From: JBBQYD01 sp942493075
Lineage (GTDB): Bacteria > Verrucomicrobiota > Verrucomicrobiia > Limisphaerales > UBA8199
Reading direction: 5' to 3'
DNA: 64,000 nucleotides
Assembly: GCA_942493075.1 (NCBI GenBank)
Contig: OW818681.1
Span: 2,542,001-2,606,000 of the forward strand
The notes beneath the pieces are model-generated. The model was not told the DNA's origin and did no database searches. It saw only the letters and a program-made list of their open reading frames with translations. Positions 9,100-17,490 of this stretch are shown piece by piece. Each line of letters begins with the position of its first letter. The first letter of the stretch is position 1. The position numbers and the translations under genes are program-made.

Positions 9100-9569
9100 T
9101 GGTAACGGCGTTTGAAAACAGAGTAGCCGACGCCAAAGAAAACGTAGGTCAGACAAAGGATGGTCGTGCAATTGGCGAACGGCATACGTTCAAAGTGCAT
9201 CCCCGTGGTTTGGGCGATGGCGTCCCAAACTCCCGCATTGTTTAGGATAAACCAGGTCGCAGTGAGGAAAAGATAAGAGAGGGTTGAAAACAGGAATGCT
9301 TCTAGAGCGATGCGGCGATGCAATTCGTCCATGCCGCGCACCCATCGCGCGGTGCTTCGCACGTAGAGCAAAGTGGCGATGAGTGGTATCAGTCCTATCG
9401 CCGCCCGCAATGCCAGAGGCCAGTCTTTGTGCTGCTCGATCCAGTAGATCCCTGGCAGGTCGGTGAGGAATGCCAGGAGCATCCAGCCGCCGCCAGCTTT
9501 CAACGAGGCGCGCCACGAATACTGCTCCCCCCATCCAATTTCCTCTGGAATGTTGATTTTTGAATTCAT
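9096..9569 (-). CDS. Four-helix membrane protein paired with XRE regulator
   Basis: 157 residues from the ATG at 9569 (MNSKINIPEEIGWGEQYSW). Four hydrophobic segments lie at about residues 27-45, 57-72, 90-110 and 130-150, with a short conserved-looking loop (ARWVRGMDELHRRIALEA). No enzyme motifs are present. The W.RGMDE..RRI..EA signature recurs in small membrane proteins encoded beside 60-70 residue XRE regulators. Their role is unknown, perhaps sensing membrane state or antimicrobials. The gene is first in a two-gene operon and is coupled by ATGA to the regulator. An alternative in-frame start at 9632 would place the operator inside the coding region and is disfavoured. Confidence 0.8.
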   Translation of the reverse strand: MNSKINIPEEIGWGEQYSWRASLKAGGGWMLLAFLTDLPGIYWIEQHKDWPLALRAAIGLIPLIATLLYVRSTARWVRGMDELHRRIALEAFLFSTLSYLFLTATWFILNNAGVWDAIAQTTGMHFERMPFANCTTILCLTYVFFGVGYSVFKRRYQ

Positions 9570-9579
9570 GTTGATGAAC

Positions 9580-9617
9580 TGTAAAGCATGCTTGTCATAT
9601 GTCAAGCCCGCTTTACA
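9580..9617 (-). promoter_or_regulatory. 38-bp palindromic operator overlapping a promoter
   Basis: The half-site TGTAAAGCATGCTTGTCAT faces TGTAAAGCGGGCTTGACAT in inverted orientation around a central CATATG; 16 of 19 positions match. On the minus strand it contains TTGACA as a possible -35 box, 11 bp before the start region of the membrane protein/XRE operon. Position and symmetry fit autorepression by the XRE protein encoded by the second gene. This is inference from layout; no binding data are visible. Confidence 0.65.
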
Positions 9618-9737
9618 TGTCAACGCGGTCACCGTTTGCGGTTCTCGTGGGAATCATGGCACCTGAACGAACGGTCGGCAGAATGGGTTCCGGAACCGGT
9701 GTGATGGTGTTCCGCTCCCATCCCCTCCGCGAACCGA

Positions 9738-10772
9738 TCATTCCTCATCCTTACGCTGGCGTTTGGCTAGTTGCGATTTGAGGAAGGTGTCCGGCGGCGC
9801 TTGCTCATAAGCTGAGTACCACAGATCCCCAAGGAATTGTCCCGCCCGGATAAGCTGCTCCTCCAGCATGGCTTTGCCTTCCAAGCCGACGGTGCCGTTG
9901 CCCGAAAGTCTTCCCGCTTTTTCGAGCTTATAGATGGCTTCCACCTGCTGTTGGCTTTCCACGAGGTAAAGCATCACTGTTTGAAAAATCTCAGCGGGCT
10001 TGGCATCGCGCTCTCCGAGACGCACCAGGCGGGCAGGGCGGAGTTTTCCTTTTAGCACTGTTACTTCTGGCAGTCCTACCTTGGCGAAGTAGCCGCCATC
10101 GATCCAGCTATGAATTCTGCCGTTTGTCGTGTAGCCCTGTGGATTGGGTCCAACCCAGCCGTGATGATGAACCGTTGTGTGGAGCGGTTGGGCGGCATCG
10201 CCGATCAGGTGTCCCATCACTCCCATGGCATAGACGATATTGGCGCGGGCGTTTTCGATCTCTGCGGAGGTGCCACCATTGGTCTCGTAAACCTTTAAGT
10301 AAGAAAAGCCCGATTTCACTTTTCCATAATATTCTGTGGCGCCCCAGGGCAGAAGTCCGGGAAGCTCACGGGTGTGGTCTCGATTACTGGCCTGATCAAT
10401 CGGCGCGAATTTGCCTGGGTTCGCTTTCCGGTAAAGAGCGAGTTGAGCGACGAAATCATAGCGAAACACCGGGAGCCGTAGCGGGTCGAACCCATAATCA
10501 TGCAGTTCCTCCATGTCGATGTAATGATCTGGTCCGTTAAAGTGATTCAGCGGTAGATCGGGGCTATTGCGCCATCGATCAGGTTCACCTGCCAGGAAGG
10601 CTATCCTCTCGGCGGCCACAGGCTCCTGAACAAACGCTGGGAAGTTCGTCGGCAAGGATGCCAGAGCGAGCTGGTTTACGATTCGGTGGGCTTCATAATT
10701 CCAGGCCTGAGATGAGGTTGAACCAAACCCCAGAGCCGTTAGCAGGGCCAATCTGCACAATAGGTGTCGCAT
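9738..10772 (-). CDS. S1/P1-type zinc nuclease or phospholipase C-like protein
   Basis: 344 residues. The predicted signal peptide (MRHLLCRLALLTALGFGSTSSQA) is followed directly by WNYEAH. This puts Trp at mature position 1 and His at position 6, the N-terminal zinc ligands of S1/P1 nucleases. Further ligand motifs are HYIDME, GHLIGDAAQPLHTTVHHHGW and IHSWID. The fold is a helical trinuclear-zinc hydrolase that cleaves single-stranded nucleic acids or, in relatives, phospholipids. It is secreted or periplasmic and may serve nutrient scavenging. The charged C-terminal tail (KSQLAKRQRKDEE) is a family-atypical extension. Confidence 0.82.
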   Translation of the reverse strand: MRHLLCRLALLTALGFGSTSSQAWNYEAHRIVNQLALASLPTNFPAFVQEPVAAERIAFLAGEPDRWRNSPDLPLNHFNGPDHYIDMEELHDYGFDPLRLPVFRYDFVAQLALYRKANPGKFAPIDQASNRDHTRELPGLLPWGATEYYGKVKSGFSYLKVYETNGGTSAEIENARANIVYAMGVMGHLIGDAAQPLHTTVHHHGWVGPNPQGYTTNGRIHSWIDGGYFAKVGLPEVTVLKGKLRPARLVRLGERDAKPAEIFQTVMLYLVESQQQVEAIYKLEKAGRLSGNGTVGLEGKAMLEEQLIRAGQFLGDLWYSAYEQAPPDTFLKSQLAKRQRKDEE

Positions 10773-11053
10773 CGGGTGCTAGGATAGGAAACTGCATCGC
10801 TCAAAAAAGCAAAAACGGAGAGAAGTCCTGTTGTTGGGCGGGCACCGTTCGAGGGATTGATGGAGTGGCTGAAATCAGTGGAATAGTTTCATTCAGTTCT
10901 CTGCGAGTCGAAAGCCTTTTACCCGGGGGTGCATCCTGCTATAACTCATTCATGGAAAGCGGGCGTCCATCCTCCATGTGTCACGATTTTACCGGTGCGA
11001 TCCTTGGGTCGCCGCACGGTGCGTTAGCATCCAACCGTTAACCCTCCCAATCG

Positions 11054-11806
11054 ATGTTCATCAAAGTCATTGCTTGTGAAATTGCGTTTCGCGAAATCTG
11101 CCATCTCGCAGCTTCCTCCCCGCACATGGTGGATTTGGAGTTTCTGAACCAGGGCTATCATGACACGCCAGGCAGTGGACGTGGGGAGTTGCAGAAGAGG
11201 ATCGATGCCATTCCTGCGGGGAAGTATGATGCCATTGTAATTGGTTACGGTTTGTGCAGTAACATTTTGAATGGCTTGCAGTCGGGTTCAACGCCGCTGG
11301 TCGTGCCCAGGGCTCACGATTGTATAACCTTGTTTCTGGGCTCCAGAACTAAGTACCAGGAACTTTTTGATGCCCGTCCAGGAACCTACTACTACACCTC
11401 GGGTTGGTTGGAATGCGCCCGGCGCAGAGGTGAAAAAGGCGCAGTCTGGGGCGGGGCATCGATGCCGGCCTCGGTGAATCTCACCTTGCAGCCGATGTAT
11501 GAGGAGTGGGTGCGGAAATTTGGCGAAGACCAGGCCAAATATTTGCTCGATGAAATGAGCCGGTGGAGCACGAGCTATTCTCATGGTGTGCTGATCAGCT
11601 TTGAGTTCGTGAAGCATTTGCGTTTACAGGAACACGTGCGGGCCATCTGTTCAGAGAAAGGCTGGGAATTCGAAGAGGTAGAAGGCGATCTAGCCATGCT
11701 TCAGCGGATCATGAATGGTAAATGGGATCAGGATGAGGTGCTCGTGGTTGAACCGGGGCGGAGGATTGTGGCGAGTAATGATGAGAAAGTGATTGCCTCC
11801 CAATGA
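11054..11806 (+). CDS. DUF1638-like protein
   Basis: 250 residues beginning MFIKVIACEIAFREI. The conserved pattern IACEI..RE, then DAIVIGYGLCSN, PLVVPRAHDCITLFLGS and TYYYTSGW matches the DUF1638 family. That family has no settled biochemical role and is often found near corrinoid or methyltransfer genes. It is cytosolic with no signal peptide. The GH97 gene begins 22 bp after its stop, so co-transcription is likely. That is an unusual partner, and I do not infer a joint function. Confidence 0.75.
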   Translation: MFIKVIACEIAFREICHLAASSPHMVDLEFLNQGYHDTPGSGRGELQKRIDAIPAGKYDAIVIGYGLCSNILNGLQSGSTPLVVPRAHDCITLFLGSRTKYQELFDARPGTYYYTSGWLECARRRGEKGAVWGGASMPASVNLTLQPMYEEWVRKFGEDQAKYLLDEMSRWSTSYSHGVLISFEFVKHLRLQEHVRAICSEKGWEFEEVEGDLAMLQRIMNGKWDQDEVLVVEPGRRIVASNDEKVIASQ

Positions 11807-11828
11807 CCGAGCGGGTGTATGGAATTAG

Positions 11829-13940
11829 GTGTCGATTTTCCGACCTGCTGAAATTAGGCTACGCCTTATGAATGTGCTTGGTATAGCTTCAGAATCTGCT
11901 CTGTTGTCAAGCAGACGAACGATTGTCTCAGCCCCGGCAGGTCCTTTCGCGTGCTTGCTCAGCGTCATAATGCTCGTGGTCATCTTGTTGGCCTCCAACC
12001 AGAGCGGTGCCGCGCCGTTGAAAGGGGAATGGACCGTTTCATCACCGGATTCCCGAGTAACTTTCACGATCGGTTGGACCGACCCGGCGGCTGCCAGAAA
12101 AGCGGGTTCAAAGCTCTTCTATCGGGTCGAGATCGGATCACTTCAGGAGCGCACAGCCGTGGTTCTGGATTCTCCCTTAGGCCTTCAGCTATCGGGTATC
12201 GATCTGTCGAGCCGGTTGCTGTTGGAGCGGAACGAGGGAATCAAGCCAGTCCACGACAGCTATTCGATGCTCTACGGCAAGCAATCCAGTTGCGAGGCAA
12301 CGGGTAATCAACTTTCACTTTTGTTCCGCAATCCGCAGGGGGATAAACTGGAGCTTGAAGTGCGCGCATGCCCGGACGGCGTTGCGTTTCGCTATCGAGC
12401 GCACCCGCGTGCAGGATCAGCGAACAACACAAGCACAACTCTCGAATCCGAGCAGACCGGTTTTCATCTCACGCCGGAGGCCCGGCTCTGGTGTGCGCCG
12501 GCCGATAAGGCGACCCTGTATGCCCCGGCGTATGAGACCTTCTACGAGAACGAAATCCCTGTTGGCACTCCCTCGCCACTGGGCAAAGGCTGGTCGTTCC
12601 CGATGCTCTTTCGCAACGCGAATGGCTCAGCCTGGGGACTGATCACCGAGGCCAATGTAGGGACGAATTTTTGCGGAACGCGCTTATCCAACGATGCTGC
12701 TGATGATACTTACAGCATCGCCCTGCCGACCTCAGAGGAAGGGAATGGCACCGGTCAGGTTAAGCCGGTTTCAGTGCTGCCGTGGGAGATGCCCTGGCGC
12801 GTCATCATCACAGGATCAAACCTTGCTACGATTGTTGAATCCACTTTGATCACCGACGTAAGTGCCCCGTCGACGGTGAAGGACGCTTCCTGGATAAAGC
12901 CTGGTCGTGTGGCGTGGAGTTGGTGGTCGGATAACCCGAGCCCTAAACATGCCGATGCCCAACGGAAGTTTATCGATCTGGCAGCAGAGATGGGATGGGA
13001 ATATGTTCTGGTGGATGCGAATTGGACCATTATGGAGCAGGGGAACCTGCGGGAAGTCTTGGAATATGGAAAGAGCAAGAACGTCGGTGTATTGCTCTGG
13101 TACAACTCCGGCGGGCCGCACAACCTTGTTTCTGAAAAGCCTCGTGATTCCTTGACCTACGGAAAAGTCCGCACTTTCGAATTTGATCTCCTGAAAAAGT
13201 GGGGTGTTAAGGGCGTGAAAGTGGACTTTTTTCAAAGCGACAAGCAGGATGTGATCGGGTTATATCATAACATCCTGCAGGATGCGGCGGTTGATAAGAT
13301 CATGGTGAATTTTCATGGCTGCACCCTCCCGAGAGGATGGGAGCGCACTTATCCTCACCTCATGTCGATGGAAGCGGTACGTGGCGCGGAGTGTTATATT
13401 TTTGACGAAACATATCCCGAGAAAGCGCCCCTTCAGAACACGATTCTCCCGTTCACTCGAAACGCAGTGGGCCCTATGGATTACACTCCCGTTACGCTAT
13501 CAGACCACCGGTATCCGCATCGGACCAGCCCCGCTCATGAGATGGCATTAGCCGTGGTGTTTACCTCCGGTTGGCTGCATCTGGCTGATCGCGCCGAGGT
13601 CTATCGAGGTTTGCCCGAGATTCCCAAGAACTTCCTCAAACAGGTGCCAGTGGCTTGGGACGAGACGCGGTTCCTTGAAGGGTACCCCGGTCGTTATGCT
13701 GTCGTGGCACGGCGCAAAGGATCGGCGTGGTATGTGGCGGGGATCAACGGCCAGAAGCAAACACAGGAAGTCCAAGTCAGTTTCGGCATCTGGGCAGGTG
13801 CAGTGAGACAATGCACCTCAATCCAGGACAGCCCGGATGGTAAGACTCTGCAAGCGGAAACCATTGATCTGGCAGGGGCGAAGGTGTGGAAAACGATCAT
13901 GCAACCGAATGGCGGTTTTGCTGTCGTGCTTACCCCTTAG
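11829..13940 (+). CDS. GH97 family alpha-glycosidase, exported
   Basis: 703 codons from a GTG at 11829; an ATG at 11868 is an equally plausible start and still precedes the hydrophobic signal segment (FACLLSVIMLVVILLASNQS). The GH97 N-terminal beta-sandwich begins with LKGEWTVSSPDSRVTF. The (beta/alpha)8 domain shows KHADAQRKFIDLAAEMGWEY, LVDANW, GVKGVKVDFFQSDKQDVI, IMVNFHGC and MSMEAVRGAE. The Asp in VKVDFF lies where retaining (alpha-galactosidase-type) members carry the nucleophile, whereas inverting SusB-like enzymes lack it. I therefore favour a retaining enzyme. It follows DUF1638 closely and precedes a GH43 gene, suggesting oligosaccharide breakdown in the periplasm. Confidence 0.88.
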   Translation: MSIFRPAEIRLRLMNVLGIASESALLSSRRTIVSAPAGPFACLLSVIMLVVILLASNQSGAAPLKGEWTVSSPDSRVTFTIGWTDPAAARKAGSKLFYRVEIGSLQERTAVVLDSPLGLQLSGIDLSSRLLLERNEGIKPVHDSYSMLYGKQSSCEATGNQLSLLFRNPQGDKLELEVRACPDGVAFRYRAHPRAGSANNTSTTLESEQTGFHLTPEARLWCAPADKATLYAPAYETFYENEIPVGTPSPLGKGWSFPMLFRNANGSAWGLITEANVGTNFCGTRLSNDAADDTYSIALPTSEEGNGTGQVKPVSVLPWEMPWRVIITGSNLATIVESTLITDVSAPSTVKDASWIKPGRVAWSWWSDNPSPKHADAQRKFIDLAAEMGWEYVLVDANWTIMEQGNLREVLEYGKSKNVGVLLWYNSGGPHNLVSEKPRDSLTYGKVRTFEFDLLKKWGVKGVKVDFFQSDKQDVIGLYHNILQDAAVDKIMVNFHGCTLPRGWERTYPHLMSMEAVRGAECYIFDETYPEKAPLQNTILPFTRNAVGPMDYTPVTLSDHRYPHRTSPAHEMALAVVFTSGWLHLADRAEVYRGLPEIPKNFLKQVPVAWDETRFLEGYPGRYAVVARRKGSAWYVAGINGQKQTQEVQVSFGIWAGAVRQCTSIQDSPDGKTLQAETIDLAGAKVWKTIMQPNGGFAVVLTP

Positions 13941-14008
13941 CAAGGCGTAGGGCAGGAGCAGCGAGTGGCTTTCTTGACTTCGTTCGCCGGCCATCCCAGA
14001 CTTTCTAA

Positions 14009-15118
14009 ATGGAAAGCCTTTTACCTGGGGTCGGTTTGAAAGCTGTGAAGTCGGCATGCTTCATGGCAGCGCTCGCTCTGAGCCTTTTCGGATGCAGCAG
14101 TCCACAGACTGGACGTCCCAGTGGACGCCTCGTGGACATCGTTTACACGAACCCTGTATATACGGCGTCCATGCCAGATCCTTCGGTTATCCGCAGCAAG
14201 GATTGGTACTATGCGTATGGGACCACTGGTGGGGCCCGCACTGAAGATGGACGCATCTTTACCACACTGCGATCGCGCGATCTGGTTTCCTGGGAACGGC
14301 TTGGCGGCGCTTTGATTCCTCCGTCAGAAAACCGGCGCGTTCAGTATTGGGCCCCGGAGGTCACGGAAAACAACGGTGTGTTCTACCTTTATTACTCAAT
14401 GGGCGGAGTGGAGGATGAAAAGTTTGAATTGCGCGTTGCCACCAGTCCGAAACCGGAGGGTCCTTTTACCGATGTAACCAAGCTCACGGATTGTGAAAAC
14501 AACCGATTCACGATTGACGCGTTTCCTTTCAAGGATAGCGATGGGCAGTGGTACATGTATTACGCACGGAACTTCACCAACTCCGCACCGGGAGAGCATC
14601 CCGGCACCGCGTTGGTGGTGGACCGGCTGTTGGACATGACCCGCCTGGCCGGCGACTGCAAAGTGGTGGTTCGAGCCCGGCACGATTGGACCTTGTACGA
14701 AGCCAATCGCCGCATGAACGTGTACAATGCCACTTTCAATTGGCACACAATTGAAGGGCCATGCGTGATGAAACGGGCTGGCAAGTATTACTGTTTTTAC
14801 AGTGGCGCGAATTATCAAACGACCCGTTACGGCCTCGATTATGTCGTCGCTGATCATCCGATGGGACCGTTCCGCGATCAAGGGGATCATGCCCGGGTGC
14901 TCGGGGGAGTTCCGGGACAGGTTAGGGGACCTGGGCATCATTCGATCGTGACTGGGCCGGATAACCGCACTGACTACGTTGTTTATCATGCCTGGGATCC
15001 GAGCATGAAAACCAGGTGGATGTGCGTCGACAAACTCAAGTGGACTCCCGAAGGCCCGAAATGCGACCCCACTTGGACTGCGACGAAGCTATCTGCGGCA
15101 GAAGCCGTTGTTGAGTAA
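14009..15118 (+). CDS. GH43-family glycosidase lipoprotein
   Basis: 369 residues. The N-terminus has a lipobox (LALSLFGC) with Cys at about residue 29, so it is probably a lipoprotein. The five-bladed propeller catalytic residues are visible: the general base Asp in MPDPSVI, the pKa-modulating Asp in TIDAFPF and the general acid Glu in IEGPCVMKRAGKYYCFYSG. The motif YWAPEVTENNGVFYLYYS is typical of GH43 arabinanases and xylosidases. The substrate is probably an arabinose- or xylose-containing glycan; the subfamily cannot be told by eye. It lies 68 bp after the GH97 gene on the same strand. Confidence 0.88.
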   Translation: MESLLPGVGLKAVKSACFMAALALSLFGCSSPQTGRPSGRLVDIVYTNPVYTASMPDPSVIRSKDWYYAYGTTGGARTEDGRIFTTLRSRDLVSWERLGGALIPPSENRRVQYWAPEVTENNGVFYLYYSMGGVEDEKFELRVATSPKPEGPFTDVTKLTDCENNRFTIDAFPFKDSDGQWYMYYARNFTNSAPGEHPGTALVVDRLLDMTRLAGDCKVVVRARHDWTLYEANRRMNVYNATFNWHTIEGPCVMKRAGKYYCFYSGANYQTTRYGLDYVVADHPMGPFRDQGDHARVLGGVPGQVRGPGHHSIVTGPDNRTDYVVYHAWDPSMKTRWMCVDKLKWTPEGPKCDPTWTATKLSAAEAVVE

Positions 15119-15168
15119 ACCCTGAGGGGGCTTTTGACTTTCCGTCGCTCCGTGCTACAGATGGCATA

Positions 15169-15714
15169 GTGAAAACCTGTGCCCTTATACTGATTACGCT
15201 TATGGCTGTTATTTCTCCAGGCATCTCTAAGTCGCTATACGATGTGCCTCTCAAGGACATCGATGGCAAAGACACCTCGCTGAAGCCTTACGAGAAGAAA
15301 GTTGTATTGATCGTGAACGTGGCCTCCAAATGTGGAATGACCCCTCAATACACGGAGTTGGAACAGATCCATCAGAAATACAAGGAACAGGGGTTTAGCG
15401 TTTTGGCGTTTCCCTGCAATCAATTCGCGGGGCAGGAACCGGGTTCAAATCAGGAGATTAAAGAATTTTGCTCGCTGAATTACAAGGTCTCTTTCCCCCT
15501 ATTCGACAAACTGGATGTCAACGGAAAGAATCGCCATCCGCTTTACGAAGAATTAGCAGGGGATAAGTCTCCGTTCCCGGGAGATATTAAGTGGAACTTC
15601 AGCAAGTTTCTCATCGGGCGCGACGGTAAGATTCTCAAGCGTTTCGAGTCAAAAGTTAAACCAGATGCTCCAGAAGTGACGAAAGCCATCGAGGAAGCTC
15701 TGGCGCAGAAGTGA
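15169..15714 (+). CDS. Glutathione peroxidase-like thiol peroxidase
   Basis: 181 residues from a GTG start. The sequence shows the GPx signature NVASKCGMTPQY with the peroxidatic Cys, FPCNQFAGQEPG with the likely resolving Cys, and WNFSKFLIG carrying Trp and Asn of the catalytic tetrad. It reduces hydroperoxides, most likely with thioredoxin as donor, as Cys-type bacterial GPx do. A hydrophobic N-terminus (CALILITLMAVISPGIS) suggests export to the periplasm, which is less common for the family. It stands alone between the GH43 and the small membrane-protein gene. Confidence 0.92.
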   Translation: MKTCALILITLMAVISPGISKSLYDVPLKDIDGKDTSLKPYEKKVVLIVNVASKCGMTPQYTELEQIHQKYKEQGFSVLAFPCNQFAGQEPGSNQEIKEFCSLNYKVSFPLFDKLDVNGKNRHPLYEELAGDKSPFPGDIKWNFSKFLIGRDGKILKRFESKVKPDAPEVTKAIEEALAQK

Positions 15715-15802
15715 CATTGCCCGGGTCTGTCACGTAAAATCTGTCTGCGAAGGCAACTGCGGTTTTCCGACTTGGCCTTAGGGCAGCTAAACTGGCATCT
15801 TG

Positions 15803-16177
15803 GTGTCCGTGTCAAAACCTGCGTTAGGTCGCGGGTTGGGGAACTTGATGCCGGCTGGTAAAGCCGCGCCAGCCCCCGCCCAGCCGAGTCTCCCTGGAAT
15901 CATTTCGCCAGGGATGGCTGCGTTGCTGCGTACCGATAAGGCAGGTCAAAACGACGGAGCAGAGAAAGTAGGGCTCACTTTTGCTGAACCCATCAGGGAA
16001 CACCGGCTGCCCTCTGTTGTGCGCCTCTCTTTATTTGCGTCGGATGTACTCCTTTGCACGTTGGTAATGTCATGGGCATGGAAGCACGGTGGCACACTGG
16101 GCGCATGGGAGTTGGTTTTGTGTACTTGCGCGATTGTTTTGGGAGCCTGGCTGAGCTTTATCGCCCTCTGGGATTGA
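15803..16177 (+). CDS. Small membrane protein with ParB-like N-terminal peptide
   Basis: About 124 residues; the likely start is GTG at 15803 or 15809. The N-terminus SKPALGRGLGNLMP closely resembles the N-terminal K-x-x-L-G-R-G-L-x-x-L motif by which ParB/Spo0J proteins act on ParA/Soj. A Pro/Ala-rich linker and two transmembrane helices (about residues 75-92 and 100-120) follow. There is no ParB nuclease-like or CTPase domain. It could be a membrane-bound ParA/MinD-type ATPase partner; that is inference from the motif alone. Confidence 0.65.
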   Translation: MSVSKPALGRGLGNLMPAGKAAPAPAQPSLPGIISPGMAALLRTDKAGQNDGAEKVGLTFAEPIREHRLPSVVRLSLFASDVLLCTLVMSWAWKHGGTLGAWELVLCTCAIVLGAWLSFIALWD

Positions 16178-16289
16178 TCCCGGTTGCGGGAAACGCGTAG
16201 GTTGAGTGTTTGGCCTGTCTGACCTCCCGTAGACCTGTTGATCTATGAAACATTGACTAACATGGTTGGCTAATGCCATCCTTCCCCCC

Positions 16290-17459
16290 ATGAAGTTTTC
16301 TGTTGCTTCGACAATTTTGGGTGGTTTCTTGATGACTATCGGCAGCGTCAGTGGAGCTTTTTACGGTGATCCCCCGGATCGTACCCATCCGTGGGGAGTG
16401 CACGACATGAATCGCCCCCAGCCGAAGGTTGTTACTCCCGGAACATTCAGCACGACAGACAAACCAGGCCAGCCGCCCAGCGATGCAATTGTCCTTTTCG
16501 ACGGAAAGGATCTTTCAAAGTGGATTTCGGCCAAGAACGGCGGAAAAGCCGATTGGCTGGTCAAAGACGGCTATATGGAAGCCACTCCTTCAAAAGGTGA
16601 CATCCAGACGCGTGAAGAATTCGGCGATTGCCAACTGCACGTTGAGTGGGCCTCTCCGACCGTCGTGAAAGGCAGTGGGCAAGGCAGAGGGAACAGCGGC
16701 ATTTTCTTGATGGGGCTTTGCGAAATCCAGGTGCTCGATTGTTACAATAATCCTACCTATGCGGATGGAATGGCTTCCTCCATTTATGGTGTGAACCCAC
16801 CCATGGTGAACCCGCTACAACCGCCCGGGGTTTTCCAGGTTTACGATATCGTTTTCCGCCGCCCGATCTTCAAGGACGGCAAGCTCATCGACCCCGGCCA
16901 CGTCACTGTGTTCGTCAACGGCGTGCTCACTCAGGACGCCAGCCCCCTGGAAGGACCGACCGGCCATATGAAGCGGACCGCCCATGCGCCGTTCCCGGAC
17001 AAGGGCCCAATCAAACTGCAAGACCATGGGGACCTAGTGAAGTTTCGCAACATTTGGTATCGCCCGCTTCCACCGCGTCCGATCGAAGGCGGCATTGATG
17101 GTGGATTCCTCACTGAGGAAGCTACAACGGCGAAGCGAGTGGAAACCGCGGCAAAGCTTCGCGGCGAAGCCGAAAGGATCGATTCCAAAACACAGCCGCT
17201 CGACCGAATGCTGCGATTCATGGAATCATTGGGTTATCAACAGGACAAGGAAGCACTCGCCGAAGTTGAGAAGCTGGCTGGTGACTATGGAGCCAGCCTG
17301 AAACAGCTTACGCCTGAGCAGCTCGCCGGAAGGAAGGACGAGGTACGCTCGGTCAACGGAGCCATCCAGTATTGCGTTCGGTTTGGAGTGCTGCCCGGGA
17401 CCCTGCCGTTGAAAGCGGAGCTGGAAAAGATCATCCGCGAGAACAAGTGGGATAAGTAA
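16290..17459 (+). CDS. DUF1080 (3-keto-disaccharide hydrolase) family secreted protein
   Basis: 389 residues from the ATG at 16290 (MKFSVASTILGGFLMTIGSV). A signal peptide is followed by the DUF1080 jelly-roll at about residues 60-260: AIVLFDGKDLSKW, WLVKDGYMEATPSKGD, EFGDCQLHVEWASP, GRGNSGIFLMGLCEIQVLD and FRNIWYRPLPPRP. Members hydrolyse 3-keto-glycosides or bind sugars in the periplasm. Verrucomicrobia and Planctomycetes carry many copies. The last 110 residues are a helical extension (KLRGEAERIDSKTQPLDRML) not part of the core domain. It is on the same strand as the acyl-CoA synthetase 31 bp downstream. Confidence 0.9.
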   Translation: MKFSVASTILGGFLMTIGSVSGAFYGDPPDRTHPWGVHDMNRPQPKVVTPGTFSTTDKPGQPPSDAIVLFDGKDLSKWISAKNGGKADWLVKDGYMEATPSKGDIQTREEFGDCQLHVEWASPTVVKGSGQGRGNSGIFLMGLCEIQVLDCYNNPTYADGMASSIYGVNPPMVNPLQPPGVFQVYDIVFRRPIFKDGKLIDPGHVTVFVNGVLTQDASPLEGPTGHMKRTAHAPFPDKGPIKLQDHGDLVKFRNIWYRPLPPRPIEGGIDGGFLTEEATTAKRVETAAKLRGEAERIDSKTQPLDRMLRFMESLGYQQDKEALAEVEKLAGDYGASLKQLTPEQLAGRKDEVRSVNGAIQYCVRFGVLPGTLPLKAELEKIIRENKWDK

Positions 17460-17490
17460 CATAGCAAGGTTGATGTCGTTCCGTCTTGCT

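Noticed and set aside
10124..10540. Plus-strand frame of 138 codons
   Set aside because: Antisense to the S1/P1 nuclease gene, whose zinc-ligand motifs are intact.
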